A stretch of 64,000 bases of DNA, taken from NCBI RefSeq assembly GCF_018704125.1, contig NZ_JAGTIS010000010.1, positions 124,001 through 188,000 of the forward strand, read 5' to 3'. Below, in pieces: positions 17,634 to 26,924 of this stretch (its first letter is position 1; each line of letters begins with the position of its first letter). Source of the DNA: Metapseudomonas boanensis. Its GTDB lineage: Bacteria; Pseudomonadota; Gammaproteobacteria; Pseudomonadales; Pseudomonadaceae. A program made the position numbers and the translations under genes. The notes under the pieces were generated by a model that saw nothing but the letters and a program-made list of their open reading frames with translations, was not told the DNA's origin and did no database searches.

Positions 17634-19223
17634 TCAGCCCAAGGCGTCCCGCGTGGTCACACCGTCCACCAGGCGGGCGATGCCCAGCGGATTGGCGTTC
17701 TTCAGGGCATCCGGCAGCAGCGCGTCCGGCAGGTTCTGGTAGCACACCGGGCGCAGGAAGCGGGCGATGGCCAGGCTGCCCACCGAGGTGCCACGGGCAT
17801 CCGAGGTCGCCGGGTACGGGCCGCCGTGAACCATCGCATCGCAGACTTCCACCCCGGTCGGATAGCCGTTGAGCAGCAGGCGCCCGGCCTTCTGCTCCAG
17901 CAGCGGCAGCAGCGTGGCGGCCATCTCCAGGTCCCCCGACTCGGCGATCACGGTGGCGGTCAGCTGGCCGTGCAGGCCGCCGAGGGCTTGCTGCACTTGC
18001 ACCAGATCGGCCACTTCCACCAGCACCGTGACCGGACCGAAGACTTCTTCCTGGAGCAGCTCATCGCCTTCCAGCAATAGCCCGACATCGGCCTGGAACA
18101 GCTGCGGCTGCGCCTGGTTACCCAGCTGCGGCTGGCCGGCCAGGTGGCGGATGCCAGGGTGGGCGTGCAGGCGGGTGAGACCGGCGATGTAGCTCTGCAG
18201 GGTGCCGGCGTTGAGCATGGTCTGCGCCGGCTGGTCGGCCATGCGCGCGGCGAACCGCTGGATAAAGGCGCTGAAGGCCGGCGAACGGAGACCAATGACC
18301 AGGCCGGGGTTGGTGCAGAACTGCCCGCAGCCGAGCACCACCGAGGCGGCCAGTTCCCCCGCTATCTGTTCGCCCCGCGCAGCGAGCGCCTCGGGCAGCA
18401 ATATCACCGGGTTGATGCTGCTCATCTCGGCGAATACCGGGATCGGCTGCGGCCGCGCGGCGGCCATGTCGCAAAGGGCGCGGCCGCCTTTCAGCGAGCC
18501 GGTGAAGCCCACTGCCTGGATCGCCGGATGCTTGACCAGCCACTCACCGACGCCACCGCCGTAGAGCATGTTGAACACGCCGGCGGGCATGCCGGTCTGC
18601 TCCGCCGCGCGGAGGATGGCGTCGGCCACCCATTGCGAGGTGGCCATGTGACCGCTGTGGGCCTTGAACACCACCGGGCAGCCGGCGGCCAGTGCCGCAG
18701 CGGTGTCGCCGCCGGCGGTGGAGAAGGCCAGCGGGAAGTTGCTGGCACCGAACACGGCCACCGGGCCAAGGCCGAGTTGGCACTGACGCAGATCCGGGCG
18801 TGGCAGCGGCTGGCGCTGCGGCAGTGCGCGGTCGATGCGCGCGCCATGGAAGTCGCCGCGGCGCAGCACCTGGGCGAACAACCGCAGCTGGCCGCTGGTG
18901 CGGCCGCGCTCGCCCTGGATGCGCGCTGCCGGCAGTGCGGTTTCGCGGCAGACGGTGGCGATGAACGACTCGCCCAGGGCATCCAGTTCGGCGGCAATAG
19001 CGTCGAGGAACTCGGCACGGCGCAGCGCCGACAGCTGCCGGTAAGCCGGATAGGCCGCTTCGGCGGCGCGCGCGGCGGCGTCCACCTCGGCGGCGGTGGC
19101 CTGGTGGAAGGCGCCGGGCAGCGCCTCACCCGTCGTCGCGTCGAGGCTGTGCAGCCGCACCTCACCCTCGCCGCTGCGGGTGCCGCCGATGTAGTTGAAG
19201 CCGGATTGCGATGTCATGGTCAT
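17634..19223 (-). CDS. lhpG: Alpha-ketoglutarate semialdehyde dehydrogenase
   Basis: A 529-residue NAD(P)-dependent aldehyde dehydrogenase that should oxidise 2-oxoglutarate semialdehyde to 2-oxoglutarate, the last step of hydroxyproline degradation. Catalytic residues are visible: Asn162 in FGASNFPLAFS, Glu266 in FAEMSSINP and nucleophile Cys303 in GQFCTNPGL. The GGDTAAALAAGCPVVFKAHSGH segment is typical of the KGSADH/fatty aldehyde (AldH-III-like) branch. Start ambiguous between ATG 19223 and ATG 19217; both have weak Shine-Dalgarno sequences. It is the last gene of the operon beginning at 24534. Confidence 0.88.
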   Translation of the reverse strand: MTMTSQSGFNYIGGTRSGEGEVRLHSLDATTGEALPGAFHQATAAEVDAAARAAEAAYPAYRQLSALRRAEFLDAIAAELDALGESFIATVCRETALPAARIQGERGRTSGQLRLFAQVLRRGDFHGARIDRALPQRQPLPRPDLRQCQLGLGPVAVFGASNFPLAFSTAGGDTAAALAAGCPVVFKAHSGHMATSQWVADAILRAAEQTGMPAGVFNMLYGGGVGEWLVKHPAIQAVGFTGSLKGGRALCDMAAARPQPIPVFAEMSSINPVILLPEALAARGEQIAGELAASVVLGCGQFCTNPGLVIGLRSPAFSAFIQRFAARMADQPAQTMLNAGTLQSYIAGLTRLHAHPGIRHLAGQPQLGNQAQPQLFQADVGLLLEGDELLQEEVFGPVTVLVEVADLVQVQQALGGLHGQLTATVIAESGDLEMAATLLPLLEQKAGRLLLNGYPTGVEVCDAMVHGGPYPATSDARGTSVGSLAIARFLRPVCYQNLPDALLPDALKNANPLGIARLVDGVTTRDALG

Positions 19224-19266
19224 TCGTATCTCGGAGATGGCCCGTAGATCCTATGTTTTAGTGCAA

Positions 19267-19403
19267 GCCCGGATTCAATCCGGGCCGCAAGTCAGAGCGG
19301 CTTTTGTGTGGGGGCGAATTCATTCGCGAAGCAGGCCGAGGGTCTGCCCTGGAGGCTCCTGAGGGGCTGCTGCGCAGCCCTTTGCGAATGAATTCGCACC
19401 CAC
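19267..19403. repeat. Extragenic palindromes, GTGGGNGCGAATTCATTCGC family
   Basis: Two elements in the gap between two operon genes. A perfect hairpin GCCCGGATT-C-AATCCGGGC is at 19267-19285. A long inverted repeat has 20-nt arms at 19308-19327 and 19384-19403 (one mismatch) enclosing a smaller stem GGGCTGC/GCAGCCC. A related palindrome is at 30557-30584. They may adjust expression of lhpG relative to lhpC by mRNA processing. Confidence 0.7.
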
Positions 19404-19436
19404 CAGGGAATCTGCCGCGTAATCACAGCGAGTGGC

Positions 19437-20354
19437 TTAGAGGCCGACGTCAGGCAGTTGCGGGCGGTTTGCCATGGCCTTGGCCATGATCGCCTCGACG
19501 TGGCGGCGGTCCTCGCCTTGCAGCGCCAGGCGCGGTGGGCGGGTGAGGGCGCTGCCGCGACCGGCGATCTCTTCGCAGAGCTTGATGCACTGGACCAGGT
19601 CGGGGCGGGCGTCGAGGTGCAGGATCGGCATCAGCCATTCGTAGATCGGCATGGCTTCGGCAAAGCGGCCGGCCTTGGCCAGGCGGAAGATGGTTTCGCC
19701 TTCCTTGGGGAACACGTTGGACATGCCGGAGATCCAGCCCTGGGCGCCGACGGCGATGCTCTCCAGCACCACGTCGTCGAGGCCGGCGAAGAGGATGAAG
19801 CGATCACCCACCTCGTTGCGCACGTCGATGAAGCGGCGGGTGTCGCCGGAGGAGTCCTTGAAGCAGACCACGTTCTCGCAGTCGGCCAGGGAGATCAGGA
19901 TCTGCGGAGTGACGTCGTTCTTATAAATGGGCGGGTTGTTGTAGACCATCACCGGCAGGTCGGTGCTCTTGGCCACGGTGCGGAAGTGTTCGGCGGTTTC
20001 ATGGGGCTTGGAGGAGTAGACCAGCGCCGGCATCACCATGATGCCGTCTACGCCGACCCGCTCCACTGCCTGGGCTACCTTGCAGGCGCCGGCGCTGGTG
20101 AATTCGGCGATCCCGCAGATTACCGGCACGCGGCCGCCTGAAGCGTCCTTGGCGACTTCGGTGACCGCCATCTTCTCTTCGATGGTCAGCGAGGTGTTCT
20201 CGCCGACGCTGCCGCACACTACCAGGCCGGACACGCCGTCGCGCACCAGGTTGGAAATGACCTTGTGGGTTTCCTCCAGGTTCACGGAGAAATCGCTGTT
20301 GAATTGGGTGGTGACCGCGGGGAACACACCGCTCCAGTTGACGCTCTTGCTCAT
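19437..20354 (-). CDS. lhpC: Delta1-pyrroline-4-hydroxy-2-carboxylate deaminase (DHDPS superfamily)
   Basis: A 305-residue class I aldolase of the DapA/NAL superfamily. The Schiff-base lysine is Lys166 in CFKDSSGDTR, with Tyr138 in VYNNPPIYK and the substrate-carboxylate loop GSVGENTSLT at 49-58. In lhp clusters this subgroup deaminates and dehydrates pyrroline-4-hydroxy-2-carboxylate to 2-oxoglutarate semialdehyde, which the downstream LhpG oxidises. The ATG at 20354 has a GGAG site; the open frame extends to 20435 without a better start. True DHDPS is unlikely given the neighbours. Confidence 0.88.
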   Translation of the reverse strand: MSKSVNWSGVFPAVTTQFNSDFSVNLEETHKVISNLVRDGVSGLVVCGSVGENTSLTIEEKMAVTEVAKDASGGRVPVICGIAEFTSAGACKVAQAVERVGVDGIMVMPALVYSSKPHETAEHFRTVAKSTDLPVMVYNNPPIYKNDVTPQILISLADCENVVCFKDSSGDTRRFIDVRNEVGDRFILFAGLDDVVLESIAVGAQGWISGMSNVFPKEGETIFRLAKAGRFAEAMPIYEWLMPILHLDARPDLVQCIKLCEEIAGRGSALTRPPRLALQGEDRRHVEAIMAKAMANRPQLPDVGL

Positions 20355-20469
20355 GGGGTAACTCCATCTTGGGGCTTTGAGTGGGCGAAGCCTGCCCGCC
20401 AATCCGGCACTGTGGGACTGGCTGCTTGGGCGCACTGGATTCGCTCGGGTTATCGGGATTGCGGAGGCA

Positions 20470-21519
20470 TCAGCTCATGGCGCTACCCTCCGGCTCCTTT
20501 GGCCAGGTATCGGACAGCCGATAGCCGCCTGGCCAGGGATCGCTGGGGTCGAGCAGATGCTGGTGGGTGCCGGTGATCCACGCGCGGCCGCTGATGCTGG
20601 GGATGATCGCCGGGTGCCCGGCGACCTCCGTCAGCGCCTCGATCCGGCAATGGAACTGCGAGCCGATGATGGACCGGCCAACGAAGGCTTCGCCCAGCTC
20701 CAGCTGGCCCTTGGCGTGCAGCACGGCCATGCGCGCGGAGCAGCCGGTGCCGCAGGGCGAGCGGTCGATCTTGCCAGGGCGGATCACCACGGCGTTGGCC
20801 GCGCCTGCGGTGCCTCTTTCTCGGCTGACGGGGGCAGCGATCTGGCAGAAGGAGATGTGGTCCCAGTCCGGGTTAAGCGGGTGGACGAAACCCAGTTGCT
20901 CATTGGCTGCGCGGGTGATTCTCAGGCCTGCTGCAGCCAGGTCTGCAGCTTCGTCGGCCGTCAGGGCAAAGCCCAGCCGCTGGGCGTCGGCGATAACGAA
21001 ACTGTCGCCGCCGTAAGCGGTGTCCACCTGCAGCGAGCCGAGTCCTTCCACTTCGATCCAGGCGTCCAGCTTGTCGGCGAATGAAGGCACGTTGCGCACG
21101 GTGACGCGTTCGGCCTTGCCATCGCGGCAATCGGCGGTGACTTCGATGAGCCCACCCGGCGCCTCCAGCACCAGATGAGTTTGCGGTTCGGTCATCGGCA
21201 GGATGCCGCTGTCCAGCAGCACGGTGGAGACGCACAGCGAGTTGGAGCCGGACATGGGCGGCGTGTCCGCCGGCTCCATGATGATCCAGGCCATCTGCGC
21301 CCGTGGGTCCTTGGCTGGCACCAGCAGGTTGACGTGGCGGAACACGCCGCCGCGCGGCTCGTTGAGGACGAAGTTACGCAGGGTTTCGTCGCGGGCGATC
21401 CAGCGCGACTGTTCCCAGAGGGTGGTGCCGGGTGGTGGTGCGACACCGCCGACGATCACGTCGCCGACTTCGCCTTCGGCATGGCAGCTGACGACGTGGA
21501 TGAGCTTGCTTGAGCGCAT
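20470..21519 (-). CDS. Proline racemase-family protein with Ser/Cys active site
   Basis: A 349-residue member of the proline racemase superfamily, longer than LhpA (314). The first catalytic position, Cys in racemases and epimerases, is Ser90 (MSGSNSLC), while the second is Cys256 (DRSPCGTG). Superfamily members with Cys/Cys are racemases or 4-hydroxyproline epimerases and those with Cys/Thr are trans-3-hydroxyproline dehydratases; Ser/Cys members are less well settled. Its place between the transporter and lhpC suggests a second entry route, for example for another hydroxyproline isomer. The start at 21519 has an AGGAG site. Confidence 0.8.
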   Translation of the reverse strand: MRSSKLIHVVSCHAEGEVGDVIVGGVAPPPGTTLWEQSRWIARDETLRNFVLNEPRGGVFRHVNLLVPAKDPRAQMAWIIMEPADTPPMSGSNSLCVSTVLLDSGILPMTEPQTHLVLEAPGGLIEVTADCRDGKAERVTVRNVPSFADKLDAWIEVEGLGSLQVDTAYGGDSFVIADAQRLGFALTADEAADLAAAGLRITRAANEQLGFVHPLNPDWDHISFCQIAAPVSRERGTAGAANAVVIRPGKIDRSPCGTGCSARMAVLHAKGQLELGEAFVGRSIIGSQFHCRIEALTEVAGHPAIIPSISGRAWITGTHQHLLDPSDPWPGGYRLSDTWPKEPEGSAMS

Positions 21520-21558
21520 GGGTGGCTCCTGTTTGGTGGGTGCGCGGGTGAAGAACCT

Positions 21559-21605
21559 CCCTCACCCCCGGCCCCTCTCCCGAGGGGAGAGGGCCGGGGT
21601 GAGGG
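21559..21605. repeat. Extragenic palindrome inside operon
   Basis: Imperfect inverted repeat built from CCCTCACCCC...CCTCTCCC and its complement, 8 bp past the ABC ATPase stop (21613) and 40 bp before the next start. Such C/G-rich palindromes are common between Pseudomonas genes; here it could uncouple transporter from enzyme expression. Confidence 0.65.
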
Positions 21606-21612
21606 CGATAGT

Positions 21613-22335
21613 TCACAGCACCGATTTCAGAAATTCGGCGGTTTCCGGGCGTTGTGGTTGGCCGATGACCTGGTCCGGTGAGCCGATCTCGTGGATGTGG
21701 CCATTGCGGAAGAAGGCCACGCGATCCGATACGTCGCGGGCGAAGCGGATCTCGTGGGTGACCAGCACCATGGTCATGCCCTCGCTGGCGAGCATGCGCA
21801 TGGTGTCCAGCACCTCGCCTACCAGCTGCGGGTCCAGCGCCGAGGTGGCCTCATCGAACAGCATGTAATCCGGCGACATGGCCAGTGCGCGGGCAATCGC
21901 CATGCGCTGCTGCTGGCCGCCGGAGAGTTTGTTGGGGAACACCTTGAGCTTGTCGCCGAGGCCCACATGGGTGAGCTGGCGCACGGCGATTTCCTCGGCT
22001 TCCTGGCGGCTTTTGCCGAGCACCTTGCGCGGCGCCAGCATCACGTTCTCCAGCACGGTCAGGTGGGGGAAGGCGTTCCACTGCTGGAAGACGATGCCGA
22101 TCTTCTGCCGCAGTTTGTTCAGGTCGGTGCCGGCGGCGTGGACCTCGGTACCGTCGACGCGGATCTGCCCGCCCTGGATCGGCTCCAGGCCGTTGATGCA
22201 CATCAGCAGGGTCGACTTCCCGGAACCGGAGCCACCGATGATCGAAACCACCTCGCCCTTGTTCACGGTCAGGCTGACGCCCTTGACCACATCGAGCGAG
22301 CCGAAGGATTTGTGCACGTTGTCGATCTCAATCAT
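21613..22335 (-). CDS. Amino-acid ABC transporter ATPase (hydroxyproline uptake)
   Basis: A 240-residue PAAT-family ATPase (GlnQ/HisP type). Walker A GGSGSGKST, Q-loop FQQWNAFPHLT, signature [16 protein letters not shown], Walker B MLFDEATSALD and the H-loop VTHEI are all intact. It overlaps the upstream permease gene by 8 bp and follows two permeases and a binding protein in one operon, so it should energise uptake of hydroxyproline isomers. The residue after Walker B Asp-Glu is Ala rather than Pro (DEAT), still common in this family. Confidence 0.93.
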   Translation of the reverse strand: MIEIDNVHKSFGSLDVVKGVSLTVNKGEVVSIIGGSGSGKSTLLMCINGLEPIQGGQIRVDGTEVHAAGTDLNKLRQKIGIVFQQWNAFPHLTVLENVMLAPRKVLGKSRQEAEEIAVRQLTHVGLGDKLKVFPNKLSGGQQQRMAIARALAMSPDYMLFDEATSALDPQLVGEVLDTMRMLASEGMTMVLVTHEIRFARDVSDRVAFFRNGHIHEIGSPDQVIGQPQRPETAEFLKSVL

Positions 22336-22978
22336 TTTCCTGCCACCTTTTTTCCAGCTGGGCGCCCAGGCGGGCGATCACCAGGCTCATGACGAAGTAG
22401 ATGAGGCCGGCGATGCCGAGCACGAACAGGGGCTCCTGCAGCCGGGTGACGATGGTTTGCGAGGCGCGCAGCAGCTCTACGATGCCGATCCAGAGCACCA
22501 GCGAGGTGTCCTTCATGACCGCCAGGGTCAGGTTGATCCAGCCGGGGAAGGCGACCCGCGTGGCCATGGGCAGGACGATGTGCAGCAGGTCCTGGGAGTG
22601 GCTCATGCCCAGCGAGCGAGCGGCGCGGCGGGTGGCCTGCGGTACCGCCAGCACGCCGCCGCGGACAATCTCCGCGCAGTAGGCGGTGGCGTAGGTGCCA
22701 AGCACCACGCAGGCCACGGTGAAGGCCGTCCAGTCCAGCTCGATGATGGTCTTGAAGGCATTGAGCAGGACGAACTGGATCAGCAGCGGCACGCTGCGGA
22801 ACACGTCCAGGACCCAGGCCAGTGGCAGGCTGGCGCGTGGCATCAAAGCGCGCAGCAGGCCACAGATCACGCCCAGCACGGTGCCGATGAGCATGGCCCA
22901 GGCGGTCAGCGTGAGGGTGGTCCAGGCGCCCTGGAGGAGGAACTGCATGTCGTTCCAGGTGAAGCTCGATGTGTACAT
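22328..22978 (-). CDS. Amino-acid ABC transporter permease
   Basis: A 216-residue inner-membrane permease of the HisM/GltK type with about five transmembrane helices and the ATPase-coupling EAA-like loop around AARSLGMSHSQDLLHIVLPMATRVAFPGW. It forms the membrane domain with the second permease upstream (11-bp gap) and couples to the ATPase downstream (8-bp overlap). Substrate is inferred from the cluster. Confidence 0.92.
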   Translation of the reverse strand: MYTSSFTWNDMQFLLQGAWTTLTLTAWAMLIGTVLGVICGLLRALMPRASLPLAWVLDVFRSVPLLIQFVLLNAFKTIIELDWTAFTVACVVLGTYATAYCAEIVRGGVLAVPQATRRAARSLGMSHSQDLLHIVLPMATRVAFPGWINLTLAVMKDTSLVLWIGIVELLRASQTIVTRLQEPLFVLGIAGLIYFVMSLVIARLGAQLEKRWQEND

Positions 22979-22988
22979 GCCGGACTCC

Positions 22989-23654
22989 TCAGTAGCGGAA
23001 CAGGCGCCAGGCCATCAGCCGCGCCCCGAGGACGATCAGCTTGGCAAGGGCGAAGTAGAGGACGGCGGCCAGGGCGAAGTACTCGAACGTGCGGAAGGTC
23101 TTCACGTTCAGCGCCTGGACCACCCCGGTGAGGTCGTTGGTCAGGCCTACCACCACACCCAGCGAAGTCATCAGCAGGGCCCAGACCATCTGATTGGTCA
23201 GTGGGTAGAACACCACGCGCAACAGCTGCGGGATCACGATCAGCCGGTAGGCCTGGAAGGCGCTCATGCCCAGCGAACGGGCCGCCCGCAGTTGTGTGTG
23301 GGGCACGGCATTGAGCCCGCCGCGGAAGGTCTCGGCCAGGTAGCCGGCGTTGTTGAAGGTGATCCCCGCCAGCAGGGCGACCCAGGAGCCCATGTGCAGG
23401 CCGAAAGCGCCTAATCCGAAGTACAGGATGTAGACCTGGAACAGCGCCGGGGTATTGCGTGCAATGGAGACCCAGCCCAAGGCGATTGCCTTGGCCGGGC
23501 GGCTGCCCGATTGCTGGCCGAGGGCGAGGCCTATGGCGATGGCGGTGCCGAGCAGCATCGACAGCACGGCGATCTCCAGGGTCACCACGGCACCGTCGAG
23601 CATGTCCGGCAGGGCCATGAAGGCGGACCGCCAATGGAAGGTGTAATCGAACAT
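22989..23654 (-). CDS. Amino-acid ABC transporter permease
   Basis: A 221-residue PAAT-type permease with the coupling loop RAARSLGMSAFQAYRLIVIPQLLRVVF. N-terminal DYTFHWRSAFMALPDMLDGAVVTLEIAVLSMLLG leads into the first helix. It is the second permease of the hydroxyproline importer, 58 bp after the binding-protein gene. Confidence 0.92.
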   Translation of the reverse strand: MFDYTFHWRSAFMALPDMLDGAVVTLEIAVLSMLLGTAIAIGLALGQQSGSRPAKAIALGWVSIARNTPALFQVYILYFGLGAFGLHMGSWVALLAGITFNNAGYLAETFRGGLNAVPHTQLRAARSLGMSAFQAYRLIVIPQLLRVVFYPLTNQMVWALLMTSLGVVVGLTNDLTGVVQALNVKTFRTFEYFALAAVLYFALAKLIVLGARLMAWRLFRY

Positions 23655-23712
23655 CCGAAACTCCTCTGCGCGGCCGGGCCGAAGGCGTACCCCCGGCGCC
23701 GGCCCCTCGGGT

Positions 23713-24534
23713 TTAGCGATACACCCCGTTGGCGGTCAGTTCCGGCGCATCGCCGCCGACCCACTGGGTGAAGAGTTCCTGGTAGCGGCCAGAGCGCACC
23801 TGATGGTTGACGAACAGGTTGAGGTAGTTGAGCAGGCCGAACTCGTTGCGCTTGGCACCCAGGGAGACGTAGTCGATGTCGTAGGGCGCAGTGCCGGCAA
23901 TGGTCAGGCCCTTGTACTTGCCGGACTTGATCAGCGACGAGGCGACAGTGGAGGTGACGGTGGTGGCGTCGATCTGCCCCTGGCTCAGGGCTAGCACGGC
24001 GTCAGCCAGCGACTGGTAGGCGTGGAAGGCGCCCTTGGCATCGCCCCACTGCTTGACGTCCTTCTCCAGGGCGATGGCCTCGTAGGTTCCGGCGGGGCCA
24101 CCCACGGAGCGGCCCTTGAGGTCGTCGTAGCCCTTGATGCCGGCGTTGTCACGGGTCAGCACGACCATTTGAAAGGCGAAGTAGGGGATCGTCAGGCCGA
24201 CCGTCTTGGCGCGCTCCAGGGTGTCGGAAGTGGAGGCGACGATCACGTCGGCACGGCCGGAGACCAGCGCGGGAATGCGGTCGGGGAAAGGCGTTTCGAC
24301 CACTTCGGCCTCAACCCCAAGGGTCTTCGCCAGGTCCTTGCAGTAGTCGACGTCGAAGCCTGCCGGGGCGTTCTGCTCGTCACGGAAACCCATCGGTGGA
24401 AAATCGAGGGTGACCGCGCAGCGCAGCTTTCCAGATTCGATGATGTCGTCGAGTTTGTCGGCCTGGGCGTTGTACGCCAGGGTCGAGCCAAGTACAGCGC
24501 TGAGGGTCAGGGCAAGGGCTTTATTGTTCTTCAT
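23713..24534 (-). CDS. Periplasmic amino-acid-binding protein of hydroxyproline importer
   Basis: A 273-residue type II periplasmic binding protein (SBP_bac_3). Signal peptide about 1-25 (KNNKALALTLSAVLGSTLAYNAQA), then KLDDIIESGKLRCAVTLDFPPMGFRDEQNAPAGFDVDYCKDLAKTLG, the family's standard opening; Arg in GRADVIVASTSDTLER would bind the ligand carboxylate. The start ATG 24534 was chosen for the signal peptide. It is first in the seven-gene operon down to 17634, and its upstream region holds the 49-nt box at 24665-24713. Confidence 0.9.
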   Translation of the reverse strand: MKNNKALALTLSAVLGSTLAYNAQADKLDDIIESGKLRCAVTLDFPPMGFRDEQNAPAGFDVDYCKDLAKTLGVEAEVVETPFPDRIPALVSGRADVIVASTSDTLERAKTVGLTIPYFAFQMVVLTRDNAGIKGYDDLKGRSVGGPAGTYEAIALEKDVKQWGDAKGAFHAYQSLADAVLALSQGQIDATTVTSTVASSLIKSGKYKGLTIAGTAPYDIDYVSLGAKRNEFGLLNYLNLFVNHQVRSGRYQELFTQWVGGDAPELTANGVYR

Positions 24535-24664
24535 CGTGGGCCTCGTGAGTGATGGGCGAAGGTGCTTCCGATTGCTGGCCAGGGGGTCGTTTTCTCCTGG
24601 CTGGGGTTTTGCGACTGAGCTCCTGGTGTGGATTCGATGGCTCAAGATTCGCGCCGGAAGGGCC

Positions 24665-24713
24665 TGTGCGGCTTGATGTATTTCATTCGGGCCCATGACG
24701 AAATCGGCACAGC
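24665..24713. promoter_or_regulatory. 49-nt operator-like box, copy A (transport/catabolic operon)
   Basis: Forty of 49 positions are identical to the box at 29268-29316 upstream of lhpA, with no gaps. It contains a dyad of ATTTCAT and GACGAAAT. It lies 130 bp before the binding-protein start. Conservation in a non-coding gap beside an AraC/PAS regulator gene points to the binding site of that regulator. Confidence 0.65.
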
Positions 24714-24800
24714 GGCGTTTGCGGCAAGCGAGCGCGAGCGCGCACGGCGCGCAGGGCGACCGTGCGAAGGGAAGTTGGTGGGGAGGAGGGGCTAGCCGCG

Positions 24801-25544
24801 TTAGCGGCAGCTGTCGCGATACTGGCTGGGGGACAGGCCGGTGAGGGCCTTGAACTGGCGGCTGAAGGCGCTGTGGTCGGTGTAGCCGCAGTTCAGCGCG
24901 ATGTCGGTGATCGGCATATCGCTGGCCAGCAATTGCGAGGCCGCACCCAGGCGTGCCTTGTGGATCATCTGCCGCGGGGTGAGCTGGAAGATGCGCTTGC
25001 AGTGGCGCTCCAGCTGCGCCACGGAGAGCCCGGCGATGACGGTCAGCTCGCCGAGGCTGATGGGCTGCGCATAGTGCTCGCGGATATGGGCATCCACCGC
25101 AGCCAGCTTCTGATACGCGGGGTGACTGGATTGCGGCGCCTGCAGGTCATAGGAAATACCCGCCATGCCGATCACCTGCTGGAACTGGTCGCGCAGCGCC
25201 AGCTTGTGGGTCAGACACCAACCGGGTTGACGGCCGGGGTAAAGGTGTAGCTCCAGTTGGTCGCTGAGGGGCTCGCCACCTCCCAGCACGCGGCGGTCCT
25301 GCTCGGTGTAATGCGGGCCGAAGCGCGTGGGGAAAACATCTTCGGCCGTGCGCCCGAGCAGGGCGTCCTTGCTCTTCAGGCCACAGCGCCGGGCCAGCGT
25401 CTGGTTGACCAGCACATAACGTGCCTGCGGGTCCTTGATGAAGAACACCACATCGGGCATGGCGTCCAGCAGCGGCGCGATCTGCTCCAGGCTGTCGAGC
25501 AGCGTGGGCAGGTCGCGGGTGCGGGGCAGGTGTTCGAGTTTCAT
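24801..25544 (-). CDS. lhpR: PAS-AraC transcriptional regulator of hydroxyproline genes
   Basis: A 247-residue regulator. Residues about 18-130 form a PAS sensor (MPDVVFFIKDPQARYVLVNQTLARRCGLKSKDALLGRTAEDVFP), and about 150-247 are the two AraC helix-turn-helices (SLGELTVIAGLSVAQLERHCKRIF; ITDIALNCGYTDHSAFSRQFKALTGLSPSQYR). The homologue in P. aeruginosa (LhpR, from memory) activates the hydroxyproline genes. It sits between the two lhp operons on the same strand. The start is uncertain between ATG 25544 and ATG 25574; both Shine-Dalgarno sequences are weak. Likely targets are the boxes at 24665 and 29268. Confidence 0.85.
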   Translation of the reverse strand: MKLEHLPRTRDLPTLLDSLEQIAPLLDAMPDVVFFIKDPQARYVLVNQTLARRCGLKSKDALLGRTAEDVFPTRFGPHYTEQDRRVLGGGEPLSDQLELHLYPGRQPGWCLTHKLALRDQFQQVIGMAGISYDLQAPQSSHPAYQKLAAVDAHIREHYAQPISLGELTVIAGLSVAQLERHCKRIFQLTPRQMIHKARLGAASQLLASDMPITDIALNCGYTDHSAFSRQFKALTGLSPSQYRDSCR

Positions 25545-25676
25545 GGCGCAACGTGCCTCTATTGGTGGCTCCATCCTACAGGTCGGTTCGTAGGGTGGAT
25601 GGCGCTATTTACATCCACCTCCAAGCGTCCGCCAAGTCGCGAGGGTGGGTCGGTAAAGCGTTCCCCACCCTACAGG

Positions 25677-26924
25677 TCAGGTTTCTTCCTGTTCCAGCAA
25701 GAGCAGTGTTTCGATCCTCGTCGGCGCCAGCGGTGGGCGGGGTGCGGGTGGCGTCCAGCCAAACAGGAACTGGCTGGCGGTGCCGCACACGCGGCCCTGG
25801 CAGGCGCCCATGCCGCAGCGGCTGTGCAGCTTGGCGTCGGTCCAGTCGCGCCGGTTGGCCAGGTCGGCGTAGGGCACGTCTTCGCAACGGCACACCAGCG
25901 TATCCGCCTGCGCCAGGTTCTTGAGTTTTGGGTCGAGCTCGAAGCTTTGCGCCAGGGCGTCGGCAAACGCCTGCCAGCGGCGGCGCCTGGGCCAGAGTGC
26001 GCGGGCTTTATCCCGTCTGCCTACTGCCGCGTGGCCGGCGATGGCGCCTTCGACCATGGCCAGTTCGCTGCCGCCAAAGCCGGTGCATTCACCTGCGGCG
26101 TAGTGGTCGTCCAGGCTGCACGCCTGCCAGTCGTTCACGGCGATGGCCTGCTTCTCGATGCGACAACCCAGGGCCTGGCCAAGCTGGATGTTGGGGATCA
26201 GGCCGAAACCGCAGGCGAGGCGATCGCAGGGGACTTCCACTATCCCACTGCCCTGTTGCAGGCGCACCGCTTCCAGGCGGTCGCTGCCCAAGGCAGCAAG
26301 CACATGGCTGGATGCGCGGTAGCGGGCATCGAACAGGCCGATCGCCTGCGCGACTTTGCCTGGCCAGCGCGGCAGGCGAGCGGCGAAGCCAGCCAGGGCC
26401 GACAGCGGCGCCTGTTCGGCGACGCGTAGCACATTGGCGCCAGCGGCGCGGGCCGTGGCTGCGCTGGCCAACAGCAAGGGGCCGCTGCCGGCTACCACGA
26501 TGCGCTCACCAGCCACCGGCAGACCACCCTTGATCAGTGCTTGCAGGCCACCGGCACCGGTGACGCCGGGCAACGTCCAGCCGGGGAAGGGCAGCAGCAG
26601 TTCGCGGGCGCCGGTGCAGAGGATGAGTTTGTCGTAGCCCATCAACCCGCCGCGCTCGGCGTCTTCGAGCAGAAGCCGTCTGGGCCCGGCAACGGCGACC
26701 ACGCGCGTACCGCTGAGTACCTGGATGTTGCGCTCCTCCGCGAGGGCCCGACGCAAGCGCCTGGCCTTTTCGGACAAGCGCGCCTGCGGCCCATCGCGCC
26801 AGATTTGTCCGCCAGGCACCGGGTTGTCGTCAAGCACGGCAATGCTTGCGCCGCTGGGGGCGGCAGCCAGGGCTGCGGCCATGCCAGCGGGGCCAGCACC
26901 GATGATGAGGACGTCTACCTTCAT
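25677..26924 (-). CDS. lhpE: D-hydroxyproline dehydrogenase, FAD/NAD(P)-type subunit
   Basis: A 415-residue flavoprotein resembling the alpha subunits of opine, octopine and hydroxyproline dehydrogenases. It opens with a dinucleotide fold (VDVLIIGAGPAGMAAALAAA), has a second one (ERIVVAGSGPLLLASAATARAAGANVL), and ends with a cysteine-rich BFD-like [2Fe-2S] region: LVCRCEDVPYADL and CGMGACQGRVCG. It forms the heteromeric dehydrogenase with LhpF (4-bp overlap) and LhpB. The start at 26924 is fixed by the ATGA overlap with lhpF. The symbol is assigned by operon order (A-B-F-E) and is less certain than the function. Confidence 0.85.
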   Translation of the reverse strand: MKVDVLIIGAGPAGMAAALAAAPSGASIAVLDDNPVPGGQIWRDGPQARLSEKARRLRRALAEERNIQVLSGTRVVAVAGPRRLLLEDAERGGLMGYDKLILCTGARELLLPFPGWTLPGVTGAGGLQALIKGGLPVAGERIVVAGSGPLLLASAATARAAGANVLRVAEQAPLSALAGFAARLPRWPGKVAQAIGLFDARYRASSHVLAALGSDRLEAVRLQQGSGIVEVPCDRLACGFGLIPNIQLGQALGCRIEKQAIAVNDWQACSLDDHYAAGECTGFGGSELAMVEGAIAGHAAVGRRDKARALWPRRRRWQAFADALAQSFELDPKLKNLAQADTLVCRCEDVPYADLANRRDWTDAKLHSRCGMGACQGRVCGTASQFLFGWTPPAPRPPLAPTRIETLLLLEQEET

